Source: Bombilactobacillus bombi (lineage in GTDB: Bacteria > Bacillota > Bacilli > Lactobacillales > Lactobacillaceae). From it: DNA of 64,000 nucleotides. The notes beneath the pieces were generated by a model. That model saw only the letters and a list, made by a program, of their open reading frames with translations, was not told the DNA's origin and did not search any database. The stretch is taken from contig NZ_CP031513.1 in NCBI RefSeq assembly GCF_003522965.1, positions 682,001 through 746,000 on the forward strand. Reading direction: 5' to 3'. Numbering within the stretch: the stretch's first letter is position 1; each line of letters begins with the position of its first letter. The position numbers and the translations under genes were made by a program. Below are positions 25,855-35,340 of the stretch, in pieces.

Positions 25855-26877
25855 TCATTTGTAAGTTTGGGTGAAATTAATCATAAATAGTTCAAACAAA
25901 TACTCTTTATTACCCTGACCTGTTTTCATATAGTAATCCATCTCAATTAAATCATACAGGGCCTTTTTTAATTTAAATAAAGAATATCGCGATTCTTGTT
26001 GTAAAGCCAACTTAATCCGATAAGGATGTATTTGAAGATAATTAGCTAACTTACCAGATGACATTCCCCGCTTATTTAAAATTTTTACTTGTAATAATAA
26101 GCGAATCTGACTTATGGCCAACGCCACCAAGGCAATCGGATCATTTTTTAACAATAATAATTGCTGATAGCACAATTTGGCTTGTGCTAAATTATTGTGT
26201 AATAAAGCATCTAGTAAATCAAAAACATTATTATCTAAAGTTTGTGGAACTAATGCTTTGACAGCGTTAATAGTAATTTTATGGGTCTTAGCTGCATAAG
26301 TATATAACTTAATTAATTCGGAATTAGCTAATGAATAATCACTATTACTTCTTTGAATTAACTGCGTTAAAGCTTCATCTTCAATTTGAAAACCAGCAGT
26401 AACTATTTGTTGTTTTAAAACAGTTGTTAATTCATTAGAATTAAGCTTACCAGCATCTACTAACTCTGAGTTTTTTTGTAATAATTTAGTTAATTTTTTG
26501 CGTTTATCAATTTTTTCATAAGGGGCAAAAATTACTAAAGTTGTAGTTGGCTGAGGATGTTTTAAATACTCTGAAAATAATGTTAAATCCTGTTCAACAA
26601 CAGTAGTGTTTTTGCCACCTTGCAAAAATTCAGGATTAATTACAAAAATTAAGCGACGCTCACCTAAAAAGGGCATTGAATTGGCTTCACCCACCACCTC
26701 TTCAAGGTTTTCTTCTTCTAAATCAAATTCAGCAAAATTTATTTCTAATTCCTCAGGGGGTAATAATTGTAAGAAAATTTGCCGTGCTTGATCTTGTAGT
26801 TGTGATTCTGATCCCAACACTAAATAAATGGGAGCAATTTGTTTTTTGAAGGAATTACTTAACTCTTTAACTTTCAT
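25855..26877 (-). CDS. holA: DNA polymerase III subunit delta
   Basis: 340 residues. The N-terminal AAA+-like region (IAPIYLVLGSESQLQDQARQIF, FLGERRLIFVINPEF) and the C-terminal helical clamp-loader collar region (DNNVFDLLDALLHNNLAQA, LALQQESRYSLFKLKKAL) match HolA/YqeN. It opens the beta clamp during clamp loading. The start is ATG 26875-26877, which overlaps the comEC stop by 4 nt (ATGA) and has AAAGGA 9 nt upstream. It is the end of the comEA-comEC-holA run, which is conserved in Bacilli. Confidence 0.95.
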   Translation of the reverse strand: MKVKELSNSFKKQIAPIYLVLGSESQLQDQARQIFLQLLPPEELEINFAEFDLEEENLEEVVGEANSMPFLGERRLIFVINPEFLQGGKNTTVVEQDLTLFSEYLKHPQPTTTLVIFAPYEKIDKRKKLTKLLQKNSELVDAGKLNSNELTTVLKQQIVTAGFQIEDEALTQLIQRSNSDYSLANSELIKLYTYAAKTHKITINAVKALVPQTLDNNVFDLLDALLHNNLAQAKLCYQQLLLLKNDPIALVALAISQIRLLLQVKILNKRGMSSGKLANYLQIHPYRIKLALQQESRYSLFKLKKALYDLIEMDYYMKTGQGNKEYLFELFMINFTQTYK

Positions 26878-29102
26878 TTGATGTTTTCCTTTGAAAATAC
26901 TTTCCAAGTTTGTTGGTGCCAATAACTATAATTCCAAATAATCATTCCGTGGTCCGCAGTATTTAAAGCTGGAATTTTTAATTTTTTTAAATTAGCCATG
27001 GTTTCAGGATGAGGATGACCATAGCGATTATGTCTCCCCGCTGAAATAAGCACTAGTTGAGGATTAATCTTTTTTAAAAATTGCGGATCACTCGCAGTTT
27101 TACTACCATGGTGACCTGCCTTTAAATAATCAATATGGTAGTTGGATTTAAATAATTTCAACTCATTGGCACGATTTAAATCACCTGTAAACAACCAGCG
27201 TTTATTTTGAATTGCAGCTATTAAACTTAAAGAATCTTCATTAATTCCCTTGGATAAGTGATTAGGCCAAACGACTTTTAAATGTAATTCTGGTGCTACT
27301 GCAACTGTATCACCTAAATGCATTTTTATAAACTGTACTTGCTGCTGGAATGGTCTTAATTGTCTTGCTACAGCTCGGTTATTTTGCATTCCATCTGCAA
27401 AACAAACGCGTCTTACTGGAAATTTTTGTAATAAAACATGTAAATCTCCGATATGATCAGCATCTTGATGTGATAAGAAAACATAATCTAAATGTGTAAT
27501 ACCTTGATATTTTAAATATGGAATAGTTATTTGTTCAACGCGATTATTAGTATTTTTATGGTGACCAAATGCTAATTTTCCTCCAGTATCAATTAAACAA
27601 GTTTTGCGAAAGATAGGAGTTGTTAACAAAATACTGTCTCCTTGTCCAATATCAATAATTGTTACTTGTCCGCTTAAAGGAAAATGATTATATAAAATAC
27701 AACCACAATAGACTACTATCAATATTTTTACCCAATGGCTATGAAATTCAGATAACCATATCAAAGTAAGGCCTAATAAAATAACAGTCACAATGATGTC
27801 TAAATGTCCTATTGTAATTTGCGTCCAATTAGCATTGGCTAAAGCTGTCACAGGTGTATAAATCAGTGCAAATAGTCTTTCTAGTATCTCCAATAATAAC
27901 TTAAATTTTTGAATAAATAAACTAAAAATAGTTATGGGAATAATTAAACTTTCAAAAACTGGAGTTAAAAGGATGTTGGCCAAAAAAGTTAACCAACTAA
28001 AACTATAACTATGAAAAATAATTAGCGGCAAACTTAAAAAGTTAATCAAAATCGAACGTTGCCAAGTTTTAGGAGCTTGAATAACAATTAGTCCATATGA
28101 CAATAAATAACTTAACTGTCCTGCTAATGAAAACAATACATAAGGCGTAAAGACTGTTTGACCTAATAATACGATAGCAAAACAATCATGCTTGGATATT
28201 TTCCAATTTAGATGTTTTTGAATTATTTGAATAATTTGTAATCCACTAGCACGCCAAACCCCGACTCCTGACCCTGCTATTACTGCAAAAATTGGCAATA
28301 TAAATAATAAAGCAATTTCTACACGTTCACGCGGAATCCGAAGAATTGAAGTTATCTTAATTAAAATGTCAATCAATAAATAAACATGTAATCCAGAAAT
28401 ACTAAAAATATGAATGATTCCTAGATTAGTTAGACCTTGCCGCAAAGAAGTCTCATTAGAATCAAAATCACCTAATAATAAACTTCTAGCGTTAACATTC
28501 AGCCAATGAGGTAGCTTTTTTAAAGACTGCAAACAAAAAAATCGAAAAGAATGAATTCTTGATAGGAAATTATTATTTGGAGATACTTTTATAATTTTAA
28601 TATGTGTAGCTACGCCACGATAATAAATTTTTTGATACTGATAATATTTTTGAAAATCAAATTCACCTTTATTAGTCGCTGGTGCAATAGTTTGCCATTG
28701 AAAGTCTCCCTGAAGACATAATGTTGAGTTTGGTAAACGTGTATTGGCTTTAATTTTACTGCCAAAACTTACTTTTTGTCCATCAGCTAATTGACCAACT
28801 CCTGACAACCAATCATTTTTCAACTTTAGTTGATCCGGATTAACGATTATTTGATTAATATGAGGTGCTTTTAAATTTGGATGTTGAGTTAAACAGACAC
28901 CTAATCCAATCATAAAAAATATTTCCAGTAATAATCCATAACGTTGATTCCTAAATACTGTATAACTTAACATTAATAATAATAATATCCATAAAATTAT
29001 AGTTTTAGTAGTTACAATTGCAATTGTTAATTCTAAAGCCAAAACTGGGAAGATATACCAGCCACGATTATCAAATTGTAATTTGAGATTTAATTTTTTC
29101 AA
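26874..29102 (-). CDS. comEC: DNA internalization competence protein ComEC/Rec2
   Basis: 742 residues. An N-terminal soluble OB-like region precedes the multi-helix competence channel domain (GLTNLGIIHIFSISGLHVY). A C-terminal metallo-beta-lactamase-like domain carries FLSHQDADHIGD and KAGHHGS. The protein forms the membrane pore for single-stranded DNA uptake, and the C-terminal domain may be the nuclease. Length and all domains look intact. The start is TTG (29100-29102) with GGAG 9 nt upstream, lying inside the 3' end of comEA (32-nt overlap). Confidence 0.95.
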   Translation of the reverse strand: MKKLNLKLQFDNRGWYIFPVLALELTIAIVTTKTIILWILLLLMLSYTVFRNQRYGLLLEIFFMIGLGVCLTQHPNLKAPHINQIIVNPDQLKLKNDWLSGVGQLADGQKVSFGSKIKANTRLPNSTLCLQGDFQWQTIAPATNKGEFDFQKYYQYQKIYYRGVATHIKIIKVSPNNNFLSRIHSFRFFCLQSLKKLPHWLNVNARSLLLGDFDSNETSLRQGLTNLGIIHIFSISGLHVYLLIDILIKITSILRIPRERVEIALLFILPIFAVIAGSGVGVWRASGLQIIQIIQKHLNWKISKHDCFAIVLLGQTVFTPYVLFSLAGQLSYLLSYGLIVIQAPKTWQRSILINFLSLPLIIFHSYSFSWLTFLANILLTPVFESLIIPITIFSLFIQKFKLLLEILERLFALIYTPVTALANANWTQITIGHLDIIVTVILLGLTLIWLSEFHSHWVKILIVVYCGCILYNHFPLSGQVTIIDIGQGDSILLTTPIFRKTCLIDTGGKLAFGHHKNTNNRVEQITIPYLKYQGITHLDYVFLSHQDADHIGDLHVLLQKFPVRRVCFADGMQNNRAVARQLRPFQQQVQFIKMHLGDTVAVAPELHLKVVWPNHLSKGINEDSLSLIAAIQNKRWLFTGDLNRANELKLFKSNYHIDYLKAGHHGSKTASDPQFLKKINPQLVLISAGRHNRYGHPHPETMANLKKLKIPALNTADHGMIIWNYSYWHQQTWKVFSKENIK

Positions 29103-29703
29103 GTGTTTTTTCTCCGATTCCTTGAATGTTAGTTAAATCTTCAATCTTACTAAAATTTCCCTTTTCTTGACGATATTTGATAATTAGTTCAGCCTTTTTA
29201 GGACCAATACCATCTAAACTTTGTAATTGCTCTATAGTTGCAGTATTTAGATTCACTTGTTTTTCTATTCCAGCATTACTATTAGCTGAATTGACGTCCC
29301 CACTACTGGCAACTCTAGCTGCATTATTATTTTTATCTGGTACAAAAATTTGACTTTGATCATGTATTTTTTGAGCTTGATTAATTGCCTGCAAATCTGC
29401 TTGCTCAGTCACTCCACCAGCATGCTGAATGGCATCATAAACTCGAGCAGTTGGTAACAGGTGGTATACTCCAGGTTTATTAACTGCGCCTTCAACGTCA
29501 ACAATGATCCATTTGCTAGTTTTGGTTGTTGCCTCCTTATTTGCCAGTTTTTTAGTAGCTTTTGGTTGATCAAAATTAACATCATTATTATTAACTTTAA
29601 CTGTTGGCCAAAATTGCCAAATTAAAATTATTAAGGTCAACACTAACATACCTACTAATTTTAAATGGTTTTTCACCCATATTACGTATTTATCCAATCT
29701 CAT
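29071..29703 (-). CDS. comEA: Competence protein ComEA (DNA receptor)
   Basis: About 210 residues. One N-terminal membrane helix (LVGMLVLTLIILIWQFWP) is followed by a SLBB domain (VDVEGAVNKPGVYHL), a linker and a C-terminal double helix-hairpin-helix DNA-binding domain (VNLNTATIEQLQSLDGIGPKKAELI). It binds double-stranded DNA outside the membrane for uptake by ComEC. The start is uncertain: ATG 29703 has GGGTG directly against it, while TTG 29695-29697 is better spaced from GGTGAT. No comEB gene lies between it and comEC. Confidence 0.93.
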   Translation of the reverse strand: MRLDKYVIWVKNHLKLVGMLVLTLIILIWQFWPTVKVNNNDVNFDQPKATKKLANKEATTKTSKWIIVDVEGAVNKPGVYHLLPTARVYDAIQHAGGVTEQADLQAINQAQKIHDQSQIFVPDKNNNAARVASSGDVNSANSNAGIEKQVNLNTATIEQLQSLDGIGPKKAELIIKYRQEKGNFSKIEDLTNIQGIGEKTLEKIKSQITI

Positions 29704-29721
29704 CACCCAATTTATAATTAC

Positions 29722-29753
29722 AAAAAAACACATCGTTTTACCGATGTGTTTTT
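29722..29753 (-). terminator. Terminator of sepM, just upstream of comEA
   Basis: ACACATCG and CGATGTGT arms around a 6-nt loop, with U7 on the minus strand. The sepM stop codon lies in the loop. The comEA start is only about 20 nt further. Confidence 0.9.
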
Positions 29754-30772
29754 AAATAATTGTAAGCATCATCTAAATTTTTTACAGGAACTATCTTCAT
29801 TTTTGTTTTTAATCTAGCGGCTGCTTTTTTCGCAATTGTATAATTATTTTGATAATGAGGATCGATTTTTAAGATTTTTTTAGTCACGGGATCATTCGGG
29901 GCAAAAAATATTTGTGCGTGTTCACGATTAGCGGCGTAAACTTTTTTATCAATTCCACCAATCGCACCTACTTTGCCTTTGGCATCAATAGTACCAGTAC
30001 CTGCTATAATACGATTTTTAGTTAAATTTTGTTGAGTTAATTGCGAATAAACCTGCAAACTAAACATTAATCCTGCTGAAGGACCACCAACGTCGCCAGC
30101 ATTAATCTTCACTTTAGGTTGTGTATGAATTTTAACATGATCAACTAAACTAATTCCTAAGCCAGGACGTTGCTTTTTATTCATAGATATTAATCTTTGA
30201 CGAGTATGATATGTCTTACCGTGACGTTGATATTGAACTGTCACGCGTTGATTAACTTTTTGCGATTTGACATATTTAATAAATGCTTTTGAACTTAAAA
30301 ATCGATGACCATCAATTTTAGAGACAATATCTCCTACTTGAAGATGATTTTTAAAGTTTGACTTGGGCAATAGTGACATGACATAAATACCCTTATAATC
30401 CTTCTGGTATTTGCGATGGGCTTTTTTAAATGCAGCTTCTACCGCATTGTTACTGGCATTTTCCATAAAATAACTTTGCATCTGCAAATATTCTTTGGTG
30501 TTGTCACCTGCCATTATTTCTTGACGTGACTCAACTTCTCGAAATGGATCAAAAGCTGCTATAACCATTGATAATGGTGTTGCACTTGTCAATTCCACTG
30601 TTGTAAATAAAAACTTGCCACTATGACGATCATGGCGCTGATTTACAGAGATAACATCTGCAGTAGGCTGAGCTGACCCTGGAGACTCAACAAAAAAAGG
30701 CAGTGGCAAAAACACCAAAAGTAGAAGTAAAACAACACTAGTAATAACAATTAATTTACGATGTTTTTTCAT
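29738..30772 (-). CDS. sepM: SepM-like PDZ/Lon-type membrane serine protease (YlbL)
   Basis: 344 residues. A single N-terminal membrane helix precedes a PDZ domain (LQVGDIVSKIDGHRFLSSKAFIKYV). The Lon-type S16 protease domain has the catalytic Ser in GDVGGPSAGLMFSLQVY and the Lys in GAIGGIDKKVYAA. In streptococci SepM trims the competence pheromone CSP, and YlbL of Bacillus degrades a cell-division inhibitor after DNA damage. The substrate here is unknown. It overlaps coaD by 4 nt in the conserved ylbG-rsmD-coaD-sepM block. Confidence 0.92.
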   Translation of the reverse strand: MKKHRKLIVITSVVLLLLLVFLPLPFFVESPGSAQPTADVISVNQRHDRHSGKFLFTTVELTSATPLSMVIAAFDPFREVESRQEIMAGDNTKEYLQMQSYFMENASNNAVEAAFKKAHRKYQKDYKGIYVMSLLPKSNFKNHLQVGDIVSKIDGHRFLSSKAFIKYVKSQKVNQRVTVQYQRHGKTYHTRQRLISMNKKQRPGLGISLVDHVKIHTQPKVKINAGDVGGPSAGLMFSLQVYSQLTQQNLTKNRIIAGTGTIDAKGKVGAIGGIDKKVYAANREHAQIFFAPNDPVTKKILKIDPHYQNNYTIAKKAAARLKTKMKIVPVKNLDDAYNYLKTHR

Positions 30773-31266
30773 GATTGTGTTCCTAACTTTTGGTGTAATG
30801 CCAGAGCTACTGGTTCAGGCACCCAATCTGTAACACGACCACCATAGCTAGCTACCTCTTTAATCATGCTGGAAGCTACATACATATATTGCGGCTGTGA
30901 TACTAAATACATTGTTTCTAGTTTATTATTTTGAAGATGATTAATTTGCTGCATCGAAATTTCATAGTTCAAATCCGCTGCAGTGCGTAATCCACGAACT
31001 AAAAATTGTGCCCCAAGTTCATGAGCTACTTGTGCTACTAATTGATTAGCCGCAGTTTTAACCTCCACATTGGAGCAATTTAAAGGTAGCAATGATTTTT
31101 TTAATAATTCCTGCTTCTCAGCAAAAGTAAATGTGTATTTCTTACTTGTATTATTCATAATAACAACGTACAGTTGATCAAAAAGTTTACTAGCACGTTG
31201 GATAATATCCAAATGTCCGTTTGTCACAGGATCAAAACTACCTGCATAAACACCAATTTTTGCCAT
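30769..31266 (-). CDS. coaD: Phosphopantetheine adenylyltransferase
   Basis: 165 residues. The nucleotidyltransferase motif SFDPVTNGHLDII near the N-terminus (TxGH variant TNGH), the phosphate-binding RGLRTAADLNYE and the C-terminal SSMIKEVASYGG match CoaD. It catalyses the penultimate step of coenzyme A synthesis, 4'-phosphopantetheine plus ATP to dephospho-CoA. It abuts rsmD without a gap and overlaps sepM by 4 nt. Confidence 0.98.
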   Translation of the reverse strand: MAKIGVYAGSFDPVTNGHLDIIQRASKLFDQLYVVIMNNTSKKYTFTFAEKQELLKKSLLPLNCSNVEVKTAANQLVAQVAHELGAQFLVRGLRTAADLNYEISMQQINHLQNNKLETMYLVSQPQYMYVASSMIKEVASYGGRVTDWVPEPVALALHQKLGTQS

Positions 31267-31824
31267 TTATTTCCCCTTATATTGCCAAATTTCAACAAAA
31301 GTCTGTCCATACTGTTTAGCAGCAATTACAGAACAATCACTTCTATGCCGATCTTGTAAATCATAATCTGTTTCTAATAAAATTATTGCTTGTGCATTTA
31401 ATAATTTATTCTCAATAAAAGTTGCAACAATGTCTGGATTAACATGTTGAACATAAGGTGGATCTAAGATTAAAAGGTCAAATTTCAATTGCTTTTGAAT
31501 AAACTGTTGCGTGGCTTGCTGAGCTGATATTGGTAAAATTTTAAACCTGTCATCTAAATGTGTTTTAGATACATTGGCTTTAATTGCTTTAATTGCAGCA
31601 TGACTCTTATCAACTAAATACATCTGGGCGATACCATGGGAAATTGCTTCAATTCCTAATGCTCCACTTCCAGCAAATAAGTCTACTCCGATAGTTTTCG
31701 AAGTTAAATAAGGATTTAAAATATTAAACATTGCTTCTTTAACTTTAGCCCCCGTAGGACGTGTACTACGGCCGCTAACTGTTGTTAAGGATAATCCTCC
31801 TAGTTCTCCAGCAATTACCCGCAT
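31267..31824 (-). CDS. rsmD: 16S rRNA (guanine966-N2)-methyltransferase RsmD
   Basis: 185 residues. MRVIAGELGGLSL, RPTGAKVKEAMFNIL, the SAM-binding VDLFAGSGALGIEAISHG and the catalytic LILDPPY are all typical of RsmD. It methylates G966 of 16S rRNA near the P site. Its ATG overlaps the ylbG stop by one base, and its stop abuts the coaD start, so the block is tightly coupled. Confidence 0.97.
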   Translation of the reverse strand: MRVIAGELGGLSLTTVSGRSTRPTGAKVKEAMFNILNPYLTSKTIGVDLFAGSGALGIEAISHGIAQMYLVDKSHAAIKAIKANVSKTHLDDRFKILPISAQQATQQFIQKQLKFDLLILDPPYVQHVNPDIVATFIENKLLNAQAIILLETDYDLQDRHRSDCSVIAAKQYGQTFVEIWQYKGK

Positions 31825-32102
31825 TAATTTTCCTCCATTTGCTTAATATCAGTTGGTTCATAAGCATTATCTTCATGATAATCAGTTTTTAAATCCTGAC
31901 GTGGTGAAATCTCTACTTTTTTCACAAAAGAAAGTTTGGAAATCTGGGTAATTTTTTCTGTCAACTGATCACTATTTACATACATAATCAGATACTTCAT
32001 CTTAAAGGAAACATAAATTACTGTACCAAAGCGCCGTAGTTTTTTACTTAAATGACCATTCGATAACCAAACTATAATTTCTTGGCGTGATGTGATGTCC
32101 AT
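31824..32102 (-). CDS. ylbG: YlbG family protein (DUF2129)
   Basis: 92 residues, with RQEIIVWLSNGHLSKKLRRFGTVIYVSFKMKYLIMYVN matching the YlbG/DUF2129 family, small cytosolic proteins of unknown function found upstream of rsmD in Bacilli. There are no catalytic residues or membrane spans. It follows ftsW/rodA by about 20 nt and overlaps rsmD by one base, so it is probably cotranscribed with the coaD block. Confidence 0.9.
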   Translation of the reverse strand: MDITSRQEIIVWLSNGHLSKKLRRFGTVIYVSFKMKYLIMYVNSDQLTEKITQISKLSFVKKVEISPRQDLKTDYHEDNAYEPTDIKQMEEN

Positions 32103-32121
32103 ATAAATCGCTCTTTCATAG

Positions 32122-33300
32122 TTAATTTAAATTTTTTTGCTGACGCAAATTAATAGAAACATTTAACATAATCCCCATACAACATGATAAAACTAACATA
32201 CTGGATCCACCATAACTAATAAATGGCAAGGTTACACCAGTAATCGGCAAAACACCCAGCAAACCACCAACATTAAATACCGTTTGAACAAAGAGAATTG
32301 TTGCAATTCCATAACTCAATAATGACAAATAAACCTCATCAGCACGCAAGCCTAAATAAACAATGCGCGCAATTAAAATAAATAATAGGCCTAAAATTAT
32401 AATTACACCTACAACACCTAATTCTTCGCTGGTAATAGATAAAATAAAATCCGTATAAGGCTCTGGCAAATATCCTAATTTTTGTATACTATTACCCAAT
32501 CCACGTCCCCATAGACCGCCGTTATTAATTGCATAATAAGAATTTACTAATTGCGAGCCACCAGCTTTTTCTAACTGAAAAGGATGATAAAAAGACAATA
32601 AACGCTGTATTTGATATGAAGAAGCGGAACTGCCATTTAAAACTTGTTGTTTTAGCCAAAAATAACCAAACCCAAACGCAGTAGTCAAAACTACAACAAT
32701 TCCCAGTACATATTTTAAATCCATTCCAGAGGCAAATGACATCAACAACATAATGGCTGCTAATGCAGCGGCACCACCTAAATCTGGTTGTTTCAGAGTT
32801 AAATAAATAATAATACTTGTTAAGAATAACGGCGGTAAAATTTCTTTCATCATTTTTTGAAATGGTAGTTGTCTGATACGCAACATGCGCGAACTATAAA
32901 TTTTTGCTAAATAAAGCACTAGAGACAACTTTGCTAATTCCAAAGGTTGAACATTAATAGGACCCAAATGGATCCAAGCGGCAGCACCATTGACTGCAAC
33001 TGATGGTTTAAAATGCTTCAAGATTAGTAAAAATATTAATAAACCCACAACAAATAGAAAAAAATCTGGAACGAAGAATTTAGAACGCAACATATTAATT
33101 TTTAATAAATAAAAAAAAGCACATAAAAATAAACCAATTATGACAAATATAATTTGTCGTTTAAGATAAGTAGTGCTTTGTAACCCTTGCAAAGTGGCTG
33201 CACTAGAACTAGCAGAATAGACCATAACAATCCCAATTGCAGCTAACAATAAAAATGGAATTAAAATCCAATAATCAATATTTTTAAATTTGATTTTCAA
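32122..33300 (-). CDS. ftsW: FtsW/RodA/SpoVE family peptidoglycan glycosyltransferase
   Basis: 392 residues with about ten membrane helices. Family signatures include MVYSASSSAA near the N-terminus, AAWIHLGPINVQPLELAKLSLVLYLA, QPDLGGAA, the loop with GRGLGNSIQKLGYLPEPYTDFILSI and the C-terminal LPFISYGGSS. SEDS proteins polymerise lipid II together with a class B PBP. Position beside ylbG favours the division member FtsW over RodA, but sequence alone does not settle this. The start is TTG (33298-33300) with TTGGGG upstream; a TATAAT lies about 40 nt further. Confidence 0.93.
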   Translation of the reverse strand: MKIKFKNIDYWILIPFLLLAAIGIVMVYSASSSAATLQGLQSTTYLKRQIIFVIIGLFLCAFFYLLKINMLRSKFFVPDFFLFVVGLLIFLLILKHFKPSVAVNGAAAWIHLGPINVQPLELAKLSLVLYLAKIYSSRMLRIRQLPFQKMMKEILPPLFLTSIIIYLTLKQPDLGGAAALAAIMLLMSFASGMDLKYVLGIVVVLTTAFGFGYFWLKQQVLNGSSASSYQIQRLLSFYHPFQLEKAGGSQLVNSYYAINNGGLWGRGLGNSIQKLGYLPEPYTDFILSITSEELGVVGVIIILGLLFILIARIVYLGLRADEVYLSLLSYGIATILFVQTVFNVGGLLGVLPITGVTLPFISYGGSSMLVLSCCMGIMLNVSINLRQQKNLN

Positions 33301-33380
33301 TACTAATTCCCCAATCGTTCTAATGAAGTTTATTATAACATTGAATTATTGAGTTAACTTAAAAACAGATATAATACTAT

Positions 33381-33420
33381 TAAAAAAACTTGAACAGACT
33401 GTAATGTCCGCTCAAGTTTT
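33381..33420 (-). terminator. Terminator of typA
   Basis: An 11-bp CTTGA-based stem with two G-U pairs, extended by A-U pairs, followed by U7 on the minus strand. It begins directly after the typA stop. Confidence 0.88.
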
Positions 33421-35265
33421 CTATTCTTGCTTACCCATTTTACGTTTTTTATCAGCTTTTCGCCGTTCATTTGTATTTAAAATCTTTTTACGCAAACGGA
33501 CACTTTTTGGTGTAACTTCACAATATTCAGTTTCATTCAAAAACTCAATTGATTGTTCTAGTGACATAGTCTTTGGAGTTCTAATTGCTGCCGCATGATC
33601 TTTACCAGAAGCACGTGTGTTAGTTAAATTCTTACCTTTGGTAACATTTACAGCAATATCTTGGTCACGGCTGCTTTCGCCAACAATCATTCCTTCGTAA
33701 ACATCAACACCAGCACCAATAAATAGCTGTCCACGGTCTTCTACTGATTGCAGACTATAAGTAGTCGAAGCTCCTTGATTAATTGATACAAGCGCTCCAG
33801 AACGTCTTCCTGGTTCCCAATTCTTAATTACAGGTAAATATTGCTCAAAAGTATGGTTCATAATGCCATAACCACCAGTTTGGGACATAAATTCAGATGA
33901 ATAACCAATTAAACCACGTGAAGGTGTTAAAAATACCAAACGAGTTTGTCCGTTACCGGTACTTTCCATGTTTTTCATTTCACCCTTACGTTGTGCCATA
34001 GAGTCAATAATTGATCCAACGTATTCATCAGGAGTATCAATTTGAACTGATTCAAAAGGTTCGCAAACCTTACCATCAATTTCTTGATAGATAACCTCTG
34101 GGCGTGATAATTGGAGTTCAAATCCTTCACGGCGCATTTCTTCAACTAAAATTGATAAATGCAACTCGCCACGGCCAGAAACGATCCACGCACCAGCCAT
34201 CCCGGCATCTTCAACTCGTAAAGAAACATCAGTTTGTAATTGTTGCTCTAGCCGATCTTGAATTTTGCGAGCTGTAACTTTATCGCCTTCTCTACCAGCA
34301 AAAGGAGAATCATTTTGTAAGAAAGTCATTCTTAAGGTTGGTGGATCAATACGCAAGATTGGTAATGCTTCTGGATGATCTACAGGTGCTACAGTTTCTC
34401 CGACAAATATATCTTCCATGCCAGAAAGCCCAATTAGGTCCCCAGCTTTAGCTTCTTGAATTTCTACTCGCTTCAAACCGAAGAAACCAAACATTTTAGT
34501 AACCCGAAAGTTTTGCTTAGAACCATCCAATTTTAAAACGGAAACTTGATCGCCAATTTTAATTTTGCCACGAAAAATACGGCCAATTCCAACACGACCA
34601 ACATAATCATTGTAATCTAGCATCGCTACTTGAAATTGTAAAGGTTCATCACTATTATCAATTGGTGCAGGAATAGTTTTTACAATTGTATCAAAAATGG
34701 GATCCATTGTATGCTCTTGAGTAGCAGGATCTGCATCATAGCTGGAAGTTCCATTCACAGCAGAAGCAAAAACAACTGGAAAATCTAGTTGATCTTCATC
34801 TGCACCTAAATCAATAAATAGATTTAAGACTTCATCTACTACTTCTGCAGGACGTGCCCCATCTCGGTCAATTTTATTAATTACGACAATTGGTGTTAAA
34901 TGTTGATCTAAAGCCTTCTTTAATACAAAACGAGTCTGTGGCATAGTACCTTCATAGGCGTCAACAACTAACAAAACGCCATCAACCATCTTCATGATTC
35001 TTTCTACTTCGCCACCAAAATCGGCATGTCCTGGTGTGTCTAAAATATTAATTTTAGTTCCTTTATAATCCACAGCAGTATTCTTAGATAAAATAGTAAT
35101 ACCACGTTCTTTTTCAATCGCATTTGAATCAAGCGCACGATCACCAATTTCCATATGTTCAGGAAGAGTATCAGACTGTTTTAAAAGTTCATTGACTAAG
35201 GTTGTTTTACCATGGTCAACGTGGGCTATGATAGCGATGTTACGAATATCTTCTCTTATTTTCAA
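33421..35265 (-). CDS. typA: Ribosome-associated GTPase TypA/BipA
   Basis: 614 residues. The EF-G-like GTPase domain begins [21 protein letters not shown], with [12 protein letters not shown] and NKIDR. Domains II, III and V and the BipA-specific C-terminal domain follow. It acts in ribosome assembly and stress or low-temperature adaptation. The start is TTG 35263-35265, with AAGGAAG about 7 nt upstream. Upstream in-frame sequence would read back into the preceding gene's terminator, so it is not coding. Confidence 0.97.
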   Translation of the reverse strand: MKIREDIRNIAIIAHVDHGKTTLVNELLKQSDTLPEHMEIGDRALDSNAIEKERGITILSKNTAVDYKGTKINILDTPGHADFGGEVERIMKMVDGVLLVVDAYEGTMPQTRFVLKKALDQHLTPIVVINKIDRDGARPAEVVDEVLNLFIDLGADEDQLDFPVVFASAVNGTSSYDADPATQEHTMDPIFDTIVKTIPAPIDNSDEPLQFQVAMLDYNDYVGRVGIGRIFRGKIKIGDQVSVLKLDGSKQNFRVTKMFGFFGLKRVEIQEAKAGDLIGLSGMEDIFVGETVAPVDHPEALPILRIDPPTLRMTFLQNDSPFAGREGDKVTARKIQDRLEQQLQTDVSLRVEDAGMAGAWIVSGRGELHLSILVEEMRREGFELQLSRPEVIYQEIDGKVCEPFESVQIDTPDEYVGSIIDSMAQRKGEMKNMESTGNGQTRLVFLTPSRGLIGYSSEFMSQTGGYGIMNHTFEQYLPVIKNWEPGRRSGALVSINQGASTTYSLQSVEDRGQLFIGAGVDVYEGMIVGESSRDQDIAVNVTKGKNLTNTRASGKDHAAAIRTPKTMSLEQSIEFLNETEYCEVTPKSVRLRKKILNTNERRKADKKRKMGKQE

Positions 35266-35305
35266 TATTTTGCTTCCTTCCGTGCAATCTTTCTCGGATT
35301 TGTGT

Positions 35306-35338
35306 ATAAAAAAGCTGTGATTGGTTGCAATCACAGCC
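35306..35338 (-). terminator. Terminator of the inositol-monophosphatase-family gene
   Basis: GCTGTGATTG (35314-35323) pairs with CAATCACAGC (35328-35337), followed on the minus strand by U8. Confidence 0.93.
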
Positions 35339-35340
35339 TA

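Noticed and set aside
29704-29733. N-terminal extension of comEA to 29733
   Set aside because: It would begin inside the sepM terminator, with no ribosome-binding site, and adds a sequence not seen at ComEA N-termini.
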